Positions 42,811-51,151 of a stretch of DNA of 64,000 nucleotides are shown piece after piece. The stretch spans positions 101,161,026-101,225,025 of the forward strand of contig CM066051.1 in NCBI GenBank assembly GCA_033557465.1, given 5' to 3'. The stretch comes from Ichthyophis bannanicus. Lineage: Eukaryota > Chordata > Amphibia > Gymnophiona > Ichthyophiidae. Below the pieces are notes generated by a model, which saw only the letters and a list, made by a program, of their open reading frames with translations, had not been told where the DNA came from and did not search any database. Both the position numbers and the translations under genes were made by a program. Each line of letters opens with the position of its first letter. Position 1 is the stretch's first letter.

Positions 42811-44225
42811 ACGGCATAGCCTCTCATCCCCCGGCAGCACTTCTGCCGATAGGGGGACACCTATTCCTCTTCGCCCCTCAGTGGGTGTCGATCACGTTGG
42901 ACACCTGGGTCCTCCGAGTGGTCCGGGATGGATATCATCTCCGCCTGGACAGGCGCCCTCCTCCCTTCTCACCAGCGGAGCCTACTCGACTCCTTTTCCA
43001 CCAGACCTTCTTGCAGCTGGAACTGTCCAACCTCCTCACCCAATGGGCGGTTGAGAAGGTACCGCTGCACCTTTGAGGCCGTGAGTTCTACCCCCGCTAC
43101 TTTCTTGTCCTGAAAGAGATAGGGGGGGGGCCTACGCCCCATTCTCAACCTCTGGAACCTAAACAAGTTCCTGGTGTGGGAGAAGTTCAAAATGTTATCG
43201 CTTGGCGTCCTGCTGCTCTTCCTTCAGAAGGGTGATTGGCTATGCTCCTTGGACCTCAAGGACGCTTACGCCCACATCCTAATCCACCCTCACCACAGGT
43301 AATACCTGCGTTTCAGGGTGCAAGGAGAGAAATACCAGTACAGGGTGCTTACCTTCGTGCTCGCATCTAAACCGCGGGTTTTCACAAAGCGTTTCTCCGC
43401 GGTCGCCACCTCCCTCAGGCAGCAGGGCATACCAGTCTTCCCTTACCTCGATGACTGGCTCGTCACGGGGACCTTCATCAACTAAACCCACCTGGCGGCT
43501 TCGCGGACGATGATCCTCAAACGCCTCAGCTTCTTGATCAACTACCCCAATTCCCACCTTGAGCCGGTGCAGACCCTGGAGTTCATCGGTACCCGCCTTA
43601 ACACGGAGTAAGTGAGCGACCGCCTTCCTGCCCACAGACCGCCTCCAGGCCGTCGCGGCCCAGGTCCAGAGAAGAGTTTGGGTTATAACATGGGTCATGT
43701 CGCCCAAGGAATCTCGGCAGCAGATAAACCTGCTCGAGCTCCAGGCGGTCCGATGGGCCCTGAGAGCCTTCGAGGGCTACCTGAGGGGGAAGTTGGTGCT
43801 CGTGCAGACCGACAACAGGGTACTCATGTTTTATATCAACAAGGAGGGGGGAACAGGATCATGCCTTTGCCGAGAGGCAATCCTCCTTTTCGTCTCACCG
43901 GGGGATGACCCTGCAAGCGGTCTACCTTCCAGGCCAGGAGAACATCCTCACAGACAAACTCAGCAGGATCCTCCGCCCACACAAGTGGTGCTTGGATCCG
44001 GCGGTGGCTGGCGCCTTGTTCCATCTGTGGGGGACCCCATCCATGGACCTGTTTGCCAGCCCGGTGAACACACAGCTTCTCCCCGCTTCTGCGGCTCAGT
44101 CCCGCACTCAAGCAGGGTGGCCCTGGATGCGTTCCTCTTGAACTGGACCTCCAGCCTTCTATACTCATTCCCTCCCACTCCTCTCATTGCGAGGATCCTC
44201 CACAAGGCTCAGCGGGACTGAGCTT
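42811..44225 (+). pseudogene. DIRS-A2 RT-RNase H-methyltransferase, broken
   Basis: RT pieces are LDTWVLRVVRDGYHLRLD, then LDLKDAYAHILI (motif A, near 43255) and YLDDWLVT (motif C, near 43447). RNase H shows LLELQAVRWALRAF, QTDNRVLMFYINKEGGTGS and QENILTDKLSRIL. The methyltransferase shows DLFASPVNTQLLP and LYSFPPTPLIARIL. Part of the palm-to-RNase H linker and the first RNase H Asp are deleted near 43680. Confidence 0.75.
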
Positions 44226-45371
44226 CAGTGATCCTCGTGGCCTCGACAGCCTTGGTTTCCGCTTCTGCTATGGCTCTCGTCCGAGCCCACAGTCCCCCTG
44301 GGCTGTGCCCCAGACCTGTTAATGCAGGAGGAGAGTCGGGTGTTCCACCGAAATCTGGCCTCGCTGTCCCTTACTGCCTCACATCTAGGAAGGACTCAAC
44401 GAGACGGGCATACACTTTTAAGTGGCGATTGTTTCTTGACCTGGTGCTCCGAGCTTTAGATCAACCCATTCTCCTGCTCTACCCGGTGGATCCTCCAGTA
44501 CCACCTCCACCTCTCGAAGGCAGGATTGAAATCCAATTCAGTCAGCATATACCTGAGCGCCATTTTGGTGAACCACCTCCCCGTCAAGGGAAAAACCCTA
44601 TCGGGGTAGCTCTTGGTCTCTCGCTTTATGCGAGATCTCTTGCTCTCCAAACCTCCCATCTGGCCTCTTCCAGCGGAGTGGGACCTCAACGTGGTGCTGA
44701 TGCAGCTCACACAAGCACCCTTCAAGCCGATGGCAACGTGCTCACTTCAGCATCTCTCCTGGAAGGTGTTCTTTCTGGTGGCTTTGACCAGCTAGCCGAG
44801 TCAGCGAGCTTCAGGCTCTCATGGCTGAGGCTCCATACACCAGGTTCTACAGGAACAGGGTGGTCCTCCGCACCCATCCCAAGTTCCTGCTGAAGGTGGT
44901 CTCGGACTTCCATCTCAACCAGGAGATAGTCCTACTGACCTTCTTCGTGATACCACATGCCAACCAGGCATCGATGGTGTTGCATACACTCGACTGCAAG
45001 AGGGCTCTTGCCTTCTACCTGCAGTGTGCTTAGGTACATCGCTAGTCCGATCCATTTTTTTTTCGCCTACAACCCCAATCGCCTGGGGCAGGCAATCACC
45101 AAATGCACGATCTCCGTCTGGGTGGCAGACTGCATTGCCTTCGCCCAAGCAAAGGCGGGCGCCCCACTGGATTGGTGGGTCACCGCGCACAGCGTCTGAG
45201 CCAAAGCAGCGTCAGTGGCTTCACTGTGCTCAGTGCCTCTAACAGCACATCTGCCAGGTTGTGACCTGGTCTTCAGCGAACACATTTGCTGTCCACTACT
45301 GCCTGGAGAGGGAGTCCCACTGGGACAGCGCCTTTGGCCATGCTGTACTCCGTAATCTGTTCGGGGTATAA
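44226..45371 (+). pseudogene. DIRS-A2 tyrosine recombinase, broken
   Basis: Residues KDSTRRAYTFKWRLFLDL, YRNRVVLRTHPKFLLKVVSD and SVWVADCIAFAQAKAGAP are in place. The HxxR region reads VTAHSV followed by a stop and AKAASVA, so the box is lost. The tail keeps AVLRNLFGV just before the stop. Confidence 0.7.
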
Positions 45372-45639
45372 GCAACTCCTGCCCTCCGACCCTTCTTCGA
45401 TGGCTAATGGGGCTTTGCCCCGGGGACCTGAAGACTCTGGCTCCTCCGGGCATCGACTTCTGCTCACAGCCTCATGGAGGTATTTTTGGGTTACAGGCTC
45501 GATAGCCCCATAAGTGAGGACTGACTTCCAGGTGATCTCCAGGGACAGCAGGAATCAGTCCTCACTACCCTCCCACCTCCTGTGAAGAGTTGCTATTTTT
45601 GTCCTTCCCTTGCCATCTGCTTAGTAGGGCTCTAGCTAG

Positions 45640-45833
45640 GGGACCTCACTGGGCAAGATGGCATCTTTGGGTGGGAAGAGGACCATGCATGCGTAGCAGC
45701 AAACTCAAAGGCTTTCTTTGAAAGCTGGGGAATTGCTCCATGCAGGCTCTGTCGGTGCCGACATCACCCATAAGTGAGGACTGATTCCTGCTGTCTCTGG
45801 AGAACACCTGTTACAGGTGAGTAATTACGCTTT
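45640..45833 (+). repeat. DIRS-A2 right inverted terminal repeat
   Basis: AAGATGGCATCTTTGGGTGG, GAAAGCTGGGGAATTGCTCC and CATAAGTGAGGACTGATTCC mirror the left repeat. It ends with the CACCTGTTACAGGTGAGTAA tail. Confidence 0.75.
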
Positions 45834-46570
45834 GTGCATATCTGTATCCTGCACGGTCTGGTGATATGCCCTTCCTATGGGCAGGGGCATACCTACGGGT
45901 GCCAGGCTGTGGTGGCAGAGCTGCTTGCAGGGACAGACAGGCACCACATGTGTGGTTTCTGCCACTGGATCCCCCAGACCTCTGCACCAAGGCACAGTGG
46001 CTAGGGGGTGGGGCAGGTGTTCGGGGCATCTAAACTGGCTGCTTGTGTCCCCTGCAGTGCCCAGCCCTGCCACGGCTCCCCGTGCACTGGACTTTTCCAT
46101 TGCTGCCAACCACTGCCAGGGGGTGCAACACGCTGACCACCTGCTATGTGTGGATATGCACCCTGCTGCAAGCATTCGGTGCTGGCACCTGTACCAATGC
46201 ATGGCCCGTCCCCCTCCCCCACATTCATAGCCACACATGTGGCTTTGCATCATGTCTTCTCTCCCTGTGCAGACACACAGCTATGCCTTTCAGGGTATGT
46301 CTGCCTAACATGGTGCTCAAACCTCCCTCCCCCGCCTGTTGTAACCTCCTTACCTGCATAGCCAGGGTTTGATTCCCCTCCATAGGGCTGTTGCCAGTCT
46401 TGGGTTTTGGCGTCGCCCCCCCCCCCCCCCCACCCAGGTAGAGGACCCCTTATGCTGCTGCACAGAGCAGATGAGGCATTCACTCTCATACGGCGAAAGT
46501 TCACACTTCTCTCTGCCATGCTGCTAGTATCTGTCCACCCAGCCACAGGGGGGCTTCTGCACAGGCAGCC
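45834..46570. other. Harbinger interior, right of DIRS-A2
   Basis: A minus-strand Met start with AERSVNFRRMRVNASSALC near 46520 could be the first exon of an accessory Myb-like protein. A long C run sits near 46420. Nothing else is recognised. Confidence 0.3.
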
Positions 46571-46587
46571 TGCAGGGCCTGCTTAAT

Positions 46588-46720
46588 GGTTTATGTTTAT
46601 GTTTATTATTTACTTAACCGCCCTTCAGGGTAAACAGAGCGGTGTACAATAGAAAAAAAAAACAATACAGCAAGGCTCGGGGCCAGAAAGGAAAAGAAGT
46701 TACAAATCAATAATAGGACA
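46588..46720 (-). repeat. L2-type LINE tail
   Basis: TTTATTATTTACTTAACCGC, CTTCAGGGTAAACAGAGCGG and TGTACAATAGAAAAAA match the 3' region of the L2 copy at 55364 in layout. It lies inside the Harbinger element. Confidence 0.5.
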
Positions 46721-47189
46721 GAGAAAAGAAAACAGGGAGAGAAGGGATGGTGTCATCTATGCACAGGTACGCCGATCGGGTGATACATGGGTTGCTGACC
46801 ACAGTCAGTCATGCATCTCTAGCCACTGTTGTGGCCACATACATGGGTATCGCCTCTGCCTTGGGCACAGTGCCCGGATTACATACCTTGCACTTATCCA
46901 TCATTGCCACAGTAGGTGCCTGTAGCTGTGATCGGTTTGTGTTGCATTTTTGTTGCTTGCCCATTTTGTCAGCGCCTGACAAACGATTCAAGCGCTTTTC
47001 TTGAACAGGTAACTTTCTGTAGGTGTGGCTGGCTTCGGCGCCTTGTTGCATATTGGGCCCTATATAAATTATGATGGTAAAATTAATTTGAATTAATGAT
47101 GTTCTTGTTAAATATTTCATACATTATGTAAAAATTCAGTAACAATAAAGATTTTGTAGTATAAAATGCCCCACACTAAGCCAGCATCA

Positions 47190-47400
47190 ATTGTCCTTCT
47201 TGCAGTGCTCGCAAGTGAAATGAGGCACCCAGGGTTTATCCTGATCCCCAGCAGGCATGCTGAAATATGCTTTGCAAGCTTCACACATCTTGGCAGATGG
47301 TTACATAGAGTACTTTTTCGCTCTTATCTTGATAAAATTGCTACAGCCATAGCAAAATGTGTCTGCTGGATGCTTACAGCATCTTAATGTCATGTCAGTC
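47190..47400 (-). pseudogene. CACTA-like transposase, N-terminal zinc-binding part
   Basis: The minus strand reads CCKHPADTFCYGCSNFI, a stop, then AKMCEACKAYFSMPAGDQDK and PWVPHFTCEHCKK. The Cys pattern (C-x2-C, C-x2-C, C-x2-C) and the wording DTFCYGC ... PHFTCEHC match the N-terminus of the same uncharacterised family as 32041-33590. The next expected block (W-x-RG-x-KR-x-MK) is reached only after the 13.5 kb Harbinger insertion or intron. Stops mark it as dead. Confidence 0.6.
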
Positions 47401-47794
47401 CACTTAAGAAGCTAGAATGAAAATAAACTGTTGCGCTTAAGACATGTGGTGGTGCTCGCTCCTAAGGTTTCTAGTCAGTAAGGAGGCTGCTGAACGACTG
47501 TGGTCACGCTGTGCAAATCCGTTGTTTATATAGACGCGAGGCGGAAGTGATATAACTGTCATGAACAGGCTTTTATTAAAAGTTCTCAAAAGTTATACAA
47601 AGTTCCTAAAGTTCTGGAAAGCTCTAGAAAGTTTTAGAAATTTCCAAAAGGTTCTCCAAGTTTACTTTGCACTAAATCTATCTAGAATGTCCTGCAAAAT
47701 AGGTAATTTTCAAAAATATCACTCTCCTGGTGCCAAAAGCAATGTTTGTGGGCCATAATTGCCATTTCCTATGGTTTTGAGACAAGATATCGGA

Positions 47795-47848
47795 AAATAA
47801 CACTTATTACCCAGGAACAAGAAAAAAGTAAAAATTTGTTACACAGTG
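47795..47848 (-). repeat. CACTA-like transposon terminal inverted repeat (right)
   Basis: The minus strand starts CACTGTGTAACAAATTTTTA, then CCTGGGTAATAAGTGTTATT. It is followed on the plus strand by TTA, the second copy of the target duplication. Confidence 0.75.
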
Positions 47849-47859
47849 TTATTTTTAAC

Positions 47860-48072
47860 TCCTCTTGTGGGTCTTGGAATTAGTGGAGAGGGAGGTGAGG
47901 ATAGTGTTGGAAAGGGGCGGTGCCTATACATTCCATTGGTCTAGAAAGAAGACAAATGAAAGTGTGTGATAGTACAGCATGTCATTAGATACCATAGTCA
48001 ACCTGTGTAATGGCTGTGTGCCCCTGCTGTCTGGCGAAGCCCCCTTACAGGTAAGCAACCTTGCTATCCCAG
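47860..48072 (+). repeat. DIRS-like right terminal remnant
   Basis: TGTCTGGCGAAGCCCCCTTA followed by CAGGTAAGCAACCTTGCT has the layout of a DIRS right end (compare ACACCTGTTACAGGTGAGTA in family A). No recombinase or ICR is nearby, so this is a solo end of another DIRS family. Tentative. Confidence 0.35.
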
Positions 48073-48277
48073 CTCCCAGCCAGTCAGAATTTATCAACTT
48101 CCAGAGTAAGTAGCAGAGAACCCCCCCCCCCCCCCCCCGGGGTAGATGGTGCATTTCTTTCCACAGCTGCCATAACCAGCCAAACCTTTATCACTGTCTG
48201 AGGCAGAGATTGGTGAAATGTTTCAATAAAGCCCTGGGGGTCCCACGTATCCACTGCGCGCAGCCCTACTGCCATGT

Positions 48278-48320
48278 ACAGTTGTGGTCAACATTATTGT
48301 CATCCTCAATGTCCAATATC
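48278..48320 (+). repeat. Tc1/mariner-like terminal fragment
   Basis: TACAGTTGTGGTCAACATTA TTGTCATCC resembles the terminal repeat of vertebrate Tc1-type elements with the TA target at its edge. No transposase follows; only one end is seen. 48073-48277 before it holds an 18-base C run and nothing else recognised. Confidence 0.4.
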
Positions 48321-48515
48321 TCAAAAAAAAAAAAAAAGTGGCCAGTGAAATGGCTTTGGACTATATATGCACATATATTTGACACACAAACAAATTAAAT
48401 AAAACCCATTACCAAAGGAAATCTTATAAAAACTGGGACATTGCCAGGACATGATTATTTCCAGAAATGCCGGTTTTTGGTAGTGATTTTTCACAATGGA
48501 TGGCAAGAAACTAAG

Positions 48516-48830
48516 GGGCACATTTACTAAACTACGTTAACGTAGCAGCGGCTACATTAAGGCGCGTTATGTGATTTTAAGGCGCCTTAATGGCATATAA
48601 TGCGCCTTAACGTTCCTGGCTGTGTTAAGGCCAGAAAAGGGTGGAGAGAGGGCGGAGAGAAGGGGTCAGTGGGCGGGAGAGGCCCCTTTCACACTAACGC
48701 GGAGAAATTAAGGGCTGAATCCTAACGCAACTGAAAACCTGGCGTTAGCACACATTTTCAGGAGAGAGAAACCATTTCAGTCAGCAATGTACAGCAAAGG
48801 CAGGGAAACCAAGAAAAGTGATAGTAGTGA
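48516..48830 (+). repeat. Harbinger-like MITE end with GCGCCTTAA motifs
   Basis: AAGGGGCACATTTACTAAAC next to TAA is typical of Harbinger-type MITE ends. Palindromic motifs (TTAACGTTAA-like, AAGGCGCCTTAA) recur over 48530-48620. No partner end is established, partly because DIRS-A3 inserts at 48832. Confidence 0.35.
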
Positions 48831-48831
48831 T

Positions 48832-49020
48832 TTCTCCAGGACCAAGCAGGAAGTCAGTCCTCACTTATGGGTGACGTCGGCGCCGACGGAGCCCTCGCGG
48901 AGCAATTTTCCCCAGCTTTCGCAGAAAGCCTTTGGGAATTGCAGCGCGCATGCGCGGTCCCTTTCCCGCCCAGGGATGCCATCTTGCTCAGTCTCCTTTT
49001 TTCCGCGGAGCCCTACAGAC
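48832..49020 (+). repeat. DIRS-A3 left inverted terminal repeat
   Basis: TTCTCCAGGACCAAGCAGGA, GGTGACGTCGGCGCCGACGG, GCTTTCGCAGAAAGCCTTTG and GCCATCTTGCTCAGTCTCC are mirrored at 54353-54513. The GTCGGCGCCGAC core is itself palindromic. The 49021-49222 leader is T- and C-rich and may hold the promoter; no TATA box is obvious. Confidence 0.85.
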
Positions 49021-49222
49021 GTAGTTTGTTGTCGCCGCTGAAAAAGTTGATTTCTTAGTTTATTTTCTCGGTTCGTGTGTCCTCTTCCCGCTGGGCCTCG
49101 CCTAAGGGGGCCTGTTCACAGTTTTTATTTTCTTTTTTTCTCTCCAACTGGCGTTCCCGCCTGTTTCTCCTTCTTCCCTGGCAGCGCGGTGTTTCGACCT
49201 TGCAGGGGCCCTTTTTCCCCCG

Positions 49223-51151
49223 ATGGCTGCCAGCGGATTTAAAAAGTGTGATCGTTGTGTCAAACTCATGTCTCTTACTGACATGCATGACTGCTGCCTC
49301 CACTGCCTCGGGCCCGAACATGACCCTATGAGTTGCGGTCCGTGCAGCAAGATGTCCTCGAAGGCACTAAGGAGTCGGCAGTCGCAAAGGGATAGAATCT
49401 TCTCTGACTCCGCGTCCGGTCGGGCCCGGACCTCGTCAGAGGCCTCGACATCTCGTGGCTCCGGCTCCGAGCATCGTCGGAGTTCTTCTGAGCGGGGGTC
49501 CCCCGGCCGGGAACACCGTCGGGAGAAGAGGCCCACAAGGGTGGCGTCGGAGGACGCTCCTGGTCCCTCGAGGGCCAGGTCGCTCAGCCCCGTCGGACAC
49601 CCCGGGTCCTCGGAGAGGGAGAGGCCTGCGAAGCTTCCTCGTCTCGAGATGGAGTCGTCTGGACACGTGAGTGCTATAGTCCTCCTGGACTCTCCCCCGG
49701 GAGAACCGACGTCGAGCCCGACACCATCGGGGCACGAGTCGGCGGCTGCTGGGTCTTCTGAGCTTGGTCTCAGACTGACGACCTTGGAGCGCAGTATCGC
49801 TGCCTTCATGGACCAGCAGCGGGCATTGATCACCGGCCTCACCAGTGCATCTGCCCCGACCACTGGGACGTCGACGCCCAAGTCGACCCCGGAGGCCGAG
49901 TCGATCCTCGAGTCCATACGAGCTCGAGTCGATCCTCGACCTAGGTCTCCCTCGGCTTCCCGTTCGGGACCGAGGTCCTCGACGCCGGCCTCGGCGTCGG
50001 GGCGGAGGTCTCCGGCTCCCACCCGCACGGAGCTCGATTCCTCCTCGGAGGAATCGGGCTGGGACACGGAGGAGGACGAGTCACCCGGTTCTTTTCAGAC
50101 TCGGTGCGTCCCCTCCGACTCGCCCGAGTCGGAGCCTCGGAGGCGGTCCCCCCCGGAGGATACCCGGTTCTCAGATTTCGTGAGGGATATGGCCAAGGCT
50201 TTGGCCTTCCCTGCGGATCCGGAGGAAGAACCTCGGGCCGAAGAGCTCGAGGCCCTTCAATATGACTCTTCCCCGAAGGAGGCCTTTACCGTACCGGTTC
50301 CCCTGATGCTGGAGCGACTTCTCTTCCGCATGTGGGAGAGCCCGGCCTCGACGCCGGTGTTGAGCAAGCGGGTCGATTCCATGTATCGAGTCCGCAAGAG
50401 CCCCGGGTTCCAGAAGGCGCAACTACCACACCATTCCATGGTGGTGGAATTGGCCATGCATCAGCTTAAGAGTCAAAAGATGCACTCCTCGGTGCCTCCG
50501 GGTAAGGAGGCCCGGAACCTGGATGCCCTCGGTAGAAAGTGCTTCCAGGGCTCTATGCTTGCTTGTCGAGTCCAGACATATCAGCTGTATATGGGCATGT
50601 ATCTTCGAGACCTGGCGAAAGAAATTGCGGAGTTCTCGGCCGGTCTCTCCGAGGAACCTTTGCAGTGGTTCCAGGCCTTGTCCACAGGGATTAGAGAGTG
50701 TTCGAAGCTCATTTCTCGAGCGGCCTACGATGGCTTCGAAGCATCGGCTCGGGTGGCCGGAGCCGGCATCGGGGCTCGCCGCCAAGCGTGGCTTCAGTCA
50801 TCCGACCTCGAGCCATGGGTGCAGGACAAGTTGGTCGATGTTCCTTGCAGAGGTAAGAACCTCTTCGGCAAACCCATGGCCGAAAAGGCGGCGGAGCTCG
50901 CGTTGGAGACCCTCACCAGGACTTGCCTTTCCAGAAAGACCTCTGCCCCTTCACAGAAGAAGAAGGGCTCGGGGAAAAAGCCTTTTTACCCGAGGAAGGT
51001 GTTTGCTTATAAGCAACACCACCCACAATATCAGGCCTCAGCAACCCCCCGTCAGGGGCAGCAGCCTAAGGGGCAGGGTAACGGATCCCGGAGGCAGAAA
51101 GCCCCCAAGCCCGCTACGCAGACCCCGGCCCAGCAGGGTGGGGGTTTTTGA
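49223..51151 (+). CDS. DIRS-A3 gag-like ORF1, intact
   Basis: 642 codons. Residues 5-40 hold a Cys/His cluster (KKCDRCVK, HDCCLHCLGPEH, CGPCSK) that probably binds zinc and RNA. Residues 50-310 are Ser/Pro/Arg-rich and disordered. Residues 320-590 form the conserved domain (TRFSDFVRDMAKALAF, TVPVPLMLERLLFRMWE, YRVRKSPGFQKAQLPHHS, GSMLACRVQTYQLYMGMYL, GARRQAWLQSSDLEPWV). The tail is Lys/Gln-rich. The ATG is shared with A4. The stop lies in GGTTTTTGAC, where ORF2 continues in the +1 frame. The product would form the particle for reverse transcription. Confidence 0.85.
   Translation: MAASGFKKCDRCVKLMSLTDMHDCCLHCLGPEHDPMSCGPCSKMSSKALRSRQSQRDRIFSDSASGRARTSSEASTSRGSGSEHRRSSSERGSPGREHRREKRPTRVASEDAPGPSRARSLSPVGHPGSSERERPAKLPRLEMESSGHVSAIVLLDSPPGEPTSSPTPSGHESAAAGSSELGLRLTTLERSIAAFMDQQRALITGLTSASAPTTGTSTPKSTPEAESILESIRARVDPRPRSPSASRSGPRSSTPASASGRRSPAPTRTELDSSSEESGWDTEEDESPGSFQTRCVPSDSPESEPRRRSPPEDTRFSDFVRDMAKALAFPADPEEEPRAEELEALQYDSSPKEAFTVPVPLMLERLLFRMWESPASTPVLSKRVDSMYRVRKSPGFQKAQLPHHSMVVELAMHQLKSQKMHSSVPPGKEARNLDALGRKCFQGSMLACRVQTYQLYMGMYLRDLAKEIAEFSAGLSEEPLQWFQALSTGIRECSKLISRAAYDGFEASARVAGAGIGARRQAWLQSSDLEPWVQDKLVDVPCRGKNLFGKPMAEKAAELALETLTRTCLSRKTSAPSQKKKGSGKKPFYPRKVFAYKQHHPQYQASATPRQGQQPKGQGNGSRRQKAPKPATQTPAQQGGGF

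Larger units (their letters stand above)
40501..45833 (+). mobile_element. DIRS-A copy A2, complete ends, degenerate genes
   Basis: Left repeat 40501-40670, gag, RT-RNase H-methyltransferase, recombinase, ICR at about 45505-45566 and right repeat 45640-45833 all match A3. The right end is ACACCTGTTACAGGTGAGTAA. Genes are full of stops. It lies inside the Harbinger element, whose accessory-type sequence continues on both sides. Confidence 0.8.
33604..47061. mobile_element. PIF/Harbinger DNA transposon, heavily interrupted
   Basis: The left end reads AGGGCCCGATATTCAAAGGC and the inverse of the right end AGGGCCCAATATGCAACAAGG, a plausible terminal inverted repeat. Flanks TTA and ATA fit a decayed three-base T(A/T)A duplication. 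Contents are a DDE transposase pseudogene (plus, 34020-35150) and Myb/SANT-like ORFs (minus), the usual Harbinger pair. It carries an LTR-like element at 36332-37796, DIRS-A2 at 40501-45833 and an L2 tail near 46600. Two Myb-like reading frames leave open that two Harbinger copies are merged here. Confidence 0.55.
31781..47848 (-). mobile_element. CACTA-like DNA transposon with nested insertions
   Basis: Left end CACTATGTAACACAATTTTT and the reverse complement of the right end, CACTGTGTAACAAATTTTTA, form inverted repeats of about 50 bp. Both continue with CCTGGGTA and a GTTATTT block. TTA flanks both sides (31778-31780 and 47849-47851). Inside on the minus strand lie the N-terminal part of a transposase-like gene (47190-47400) and its C-terminal part (32041-33590). 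The 13.5 kb between them is a Harbinger element with further insertions. CACTA-type ends and a 3 bp duplication suit the EnSpm/CACTA superfamily; that placement is inference. Confidence 0.7.

Noticed and set aside
48118..48140. C run as regulatory element
   Set aside because: Homopolymer runs (also at 26005, 39311, 40078, 46417 and 57168) are common slippage products, and nothing nearby supports a function.
49102..50067. 321-codon open frame antisense to DIRS-A3 gag, with a 290-codon counterpart at 59270-60142
   Set aside because: Both lie opposite the Ser/Pro/Arg-rich part of gag, where GC-rich codons suppress antisense stops. The composition is Arg/Asp/Gly-rich without motifs, and the conservation follows from the sense strand.
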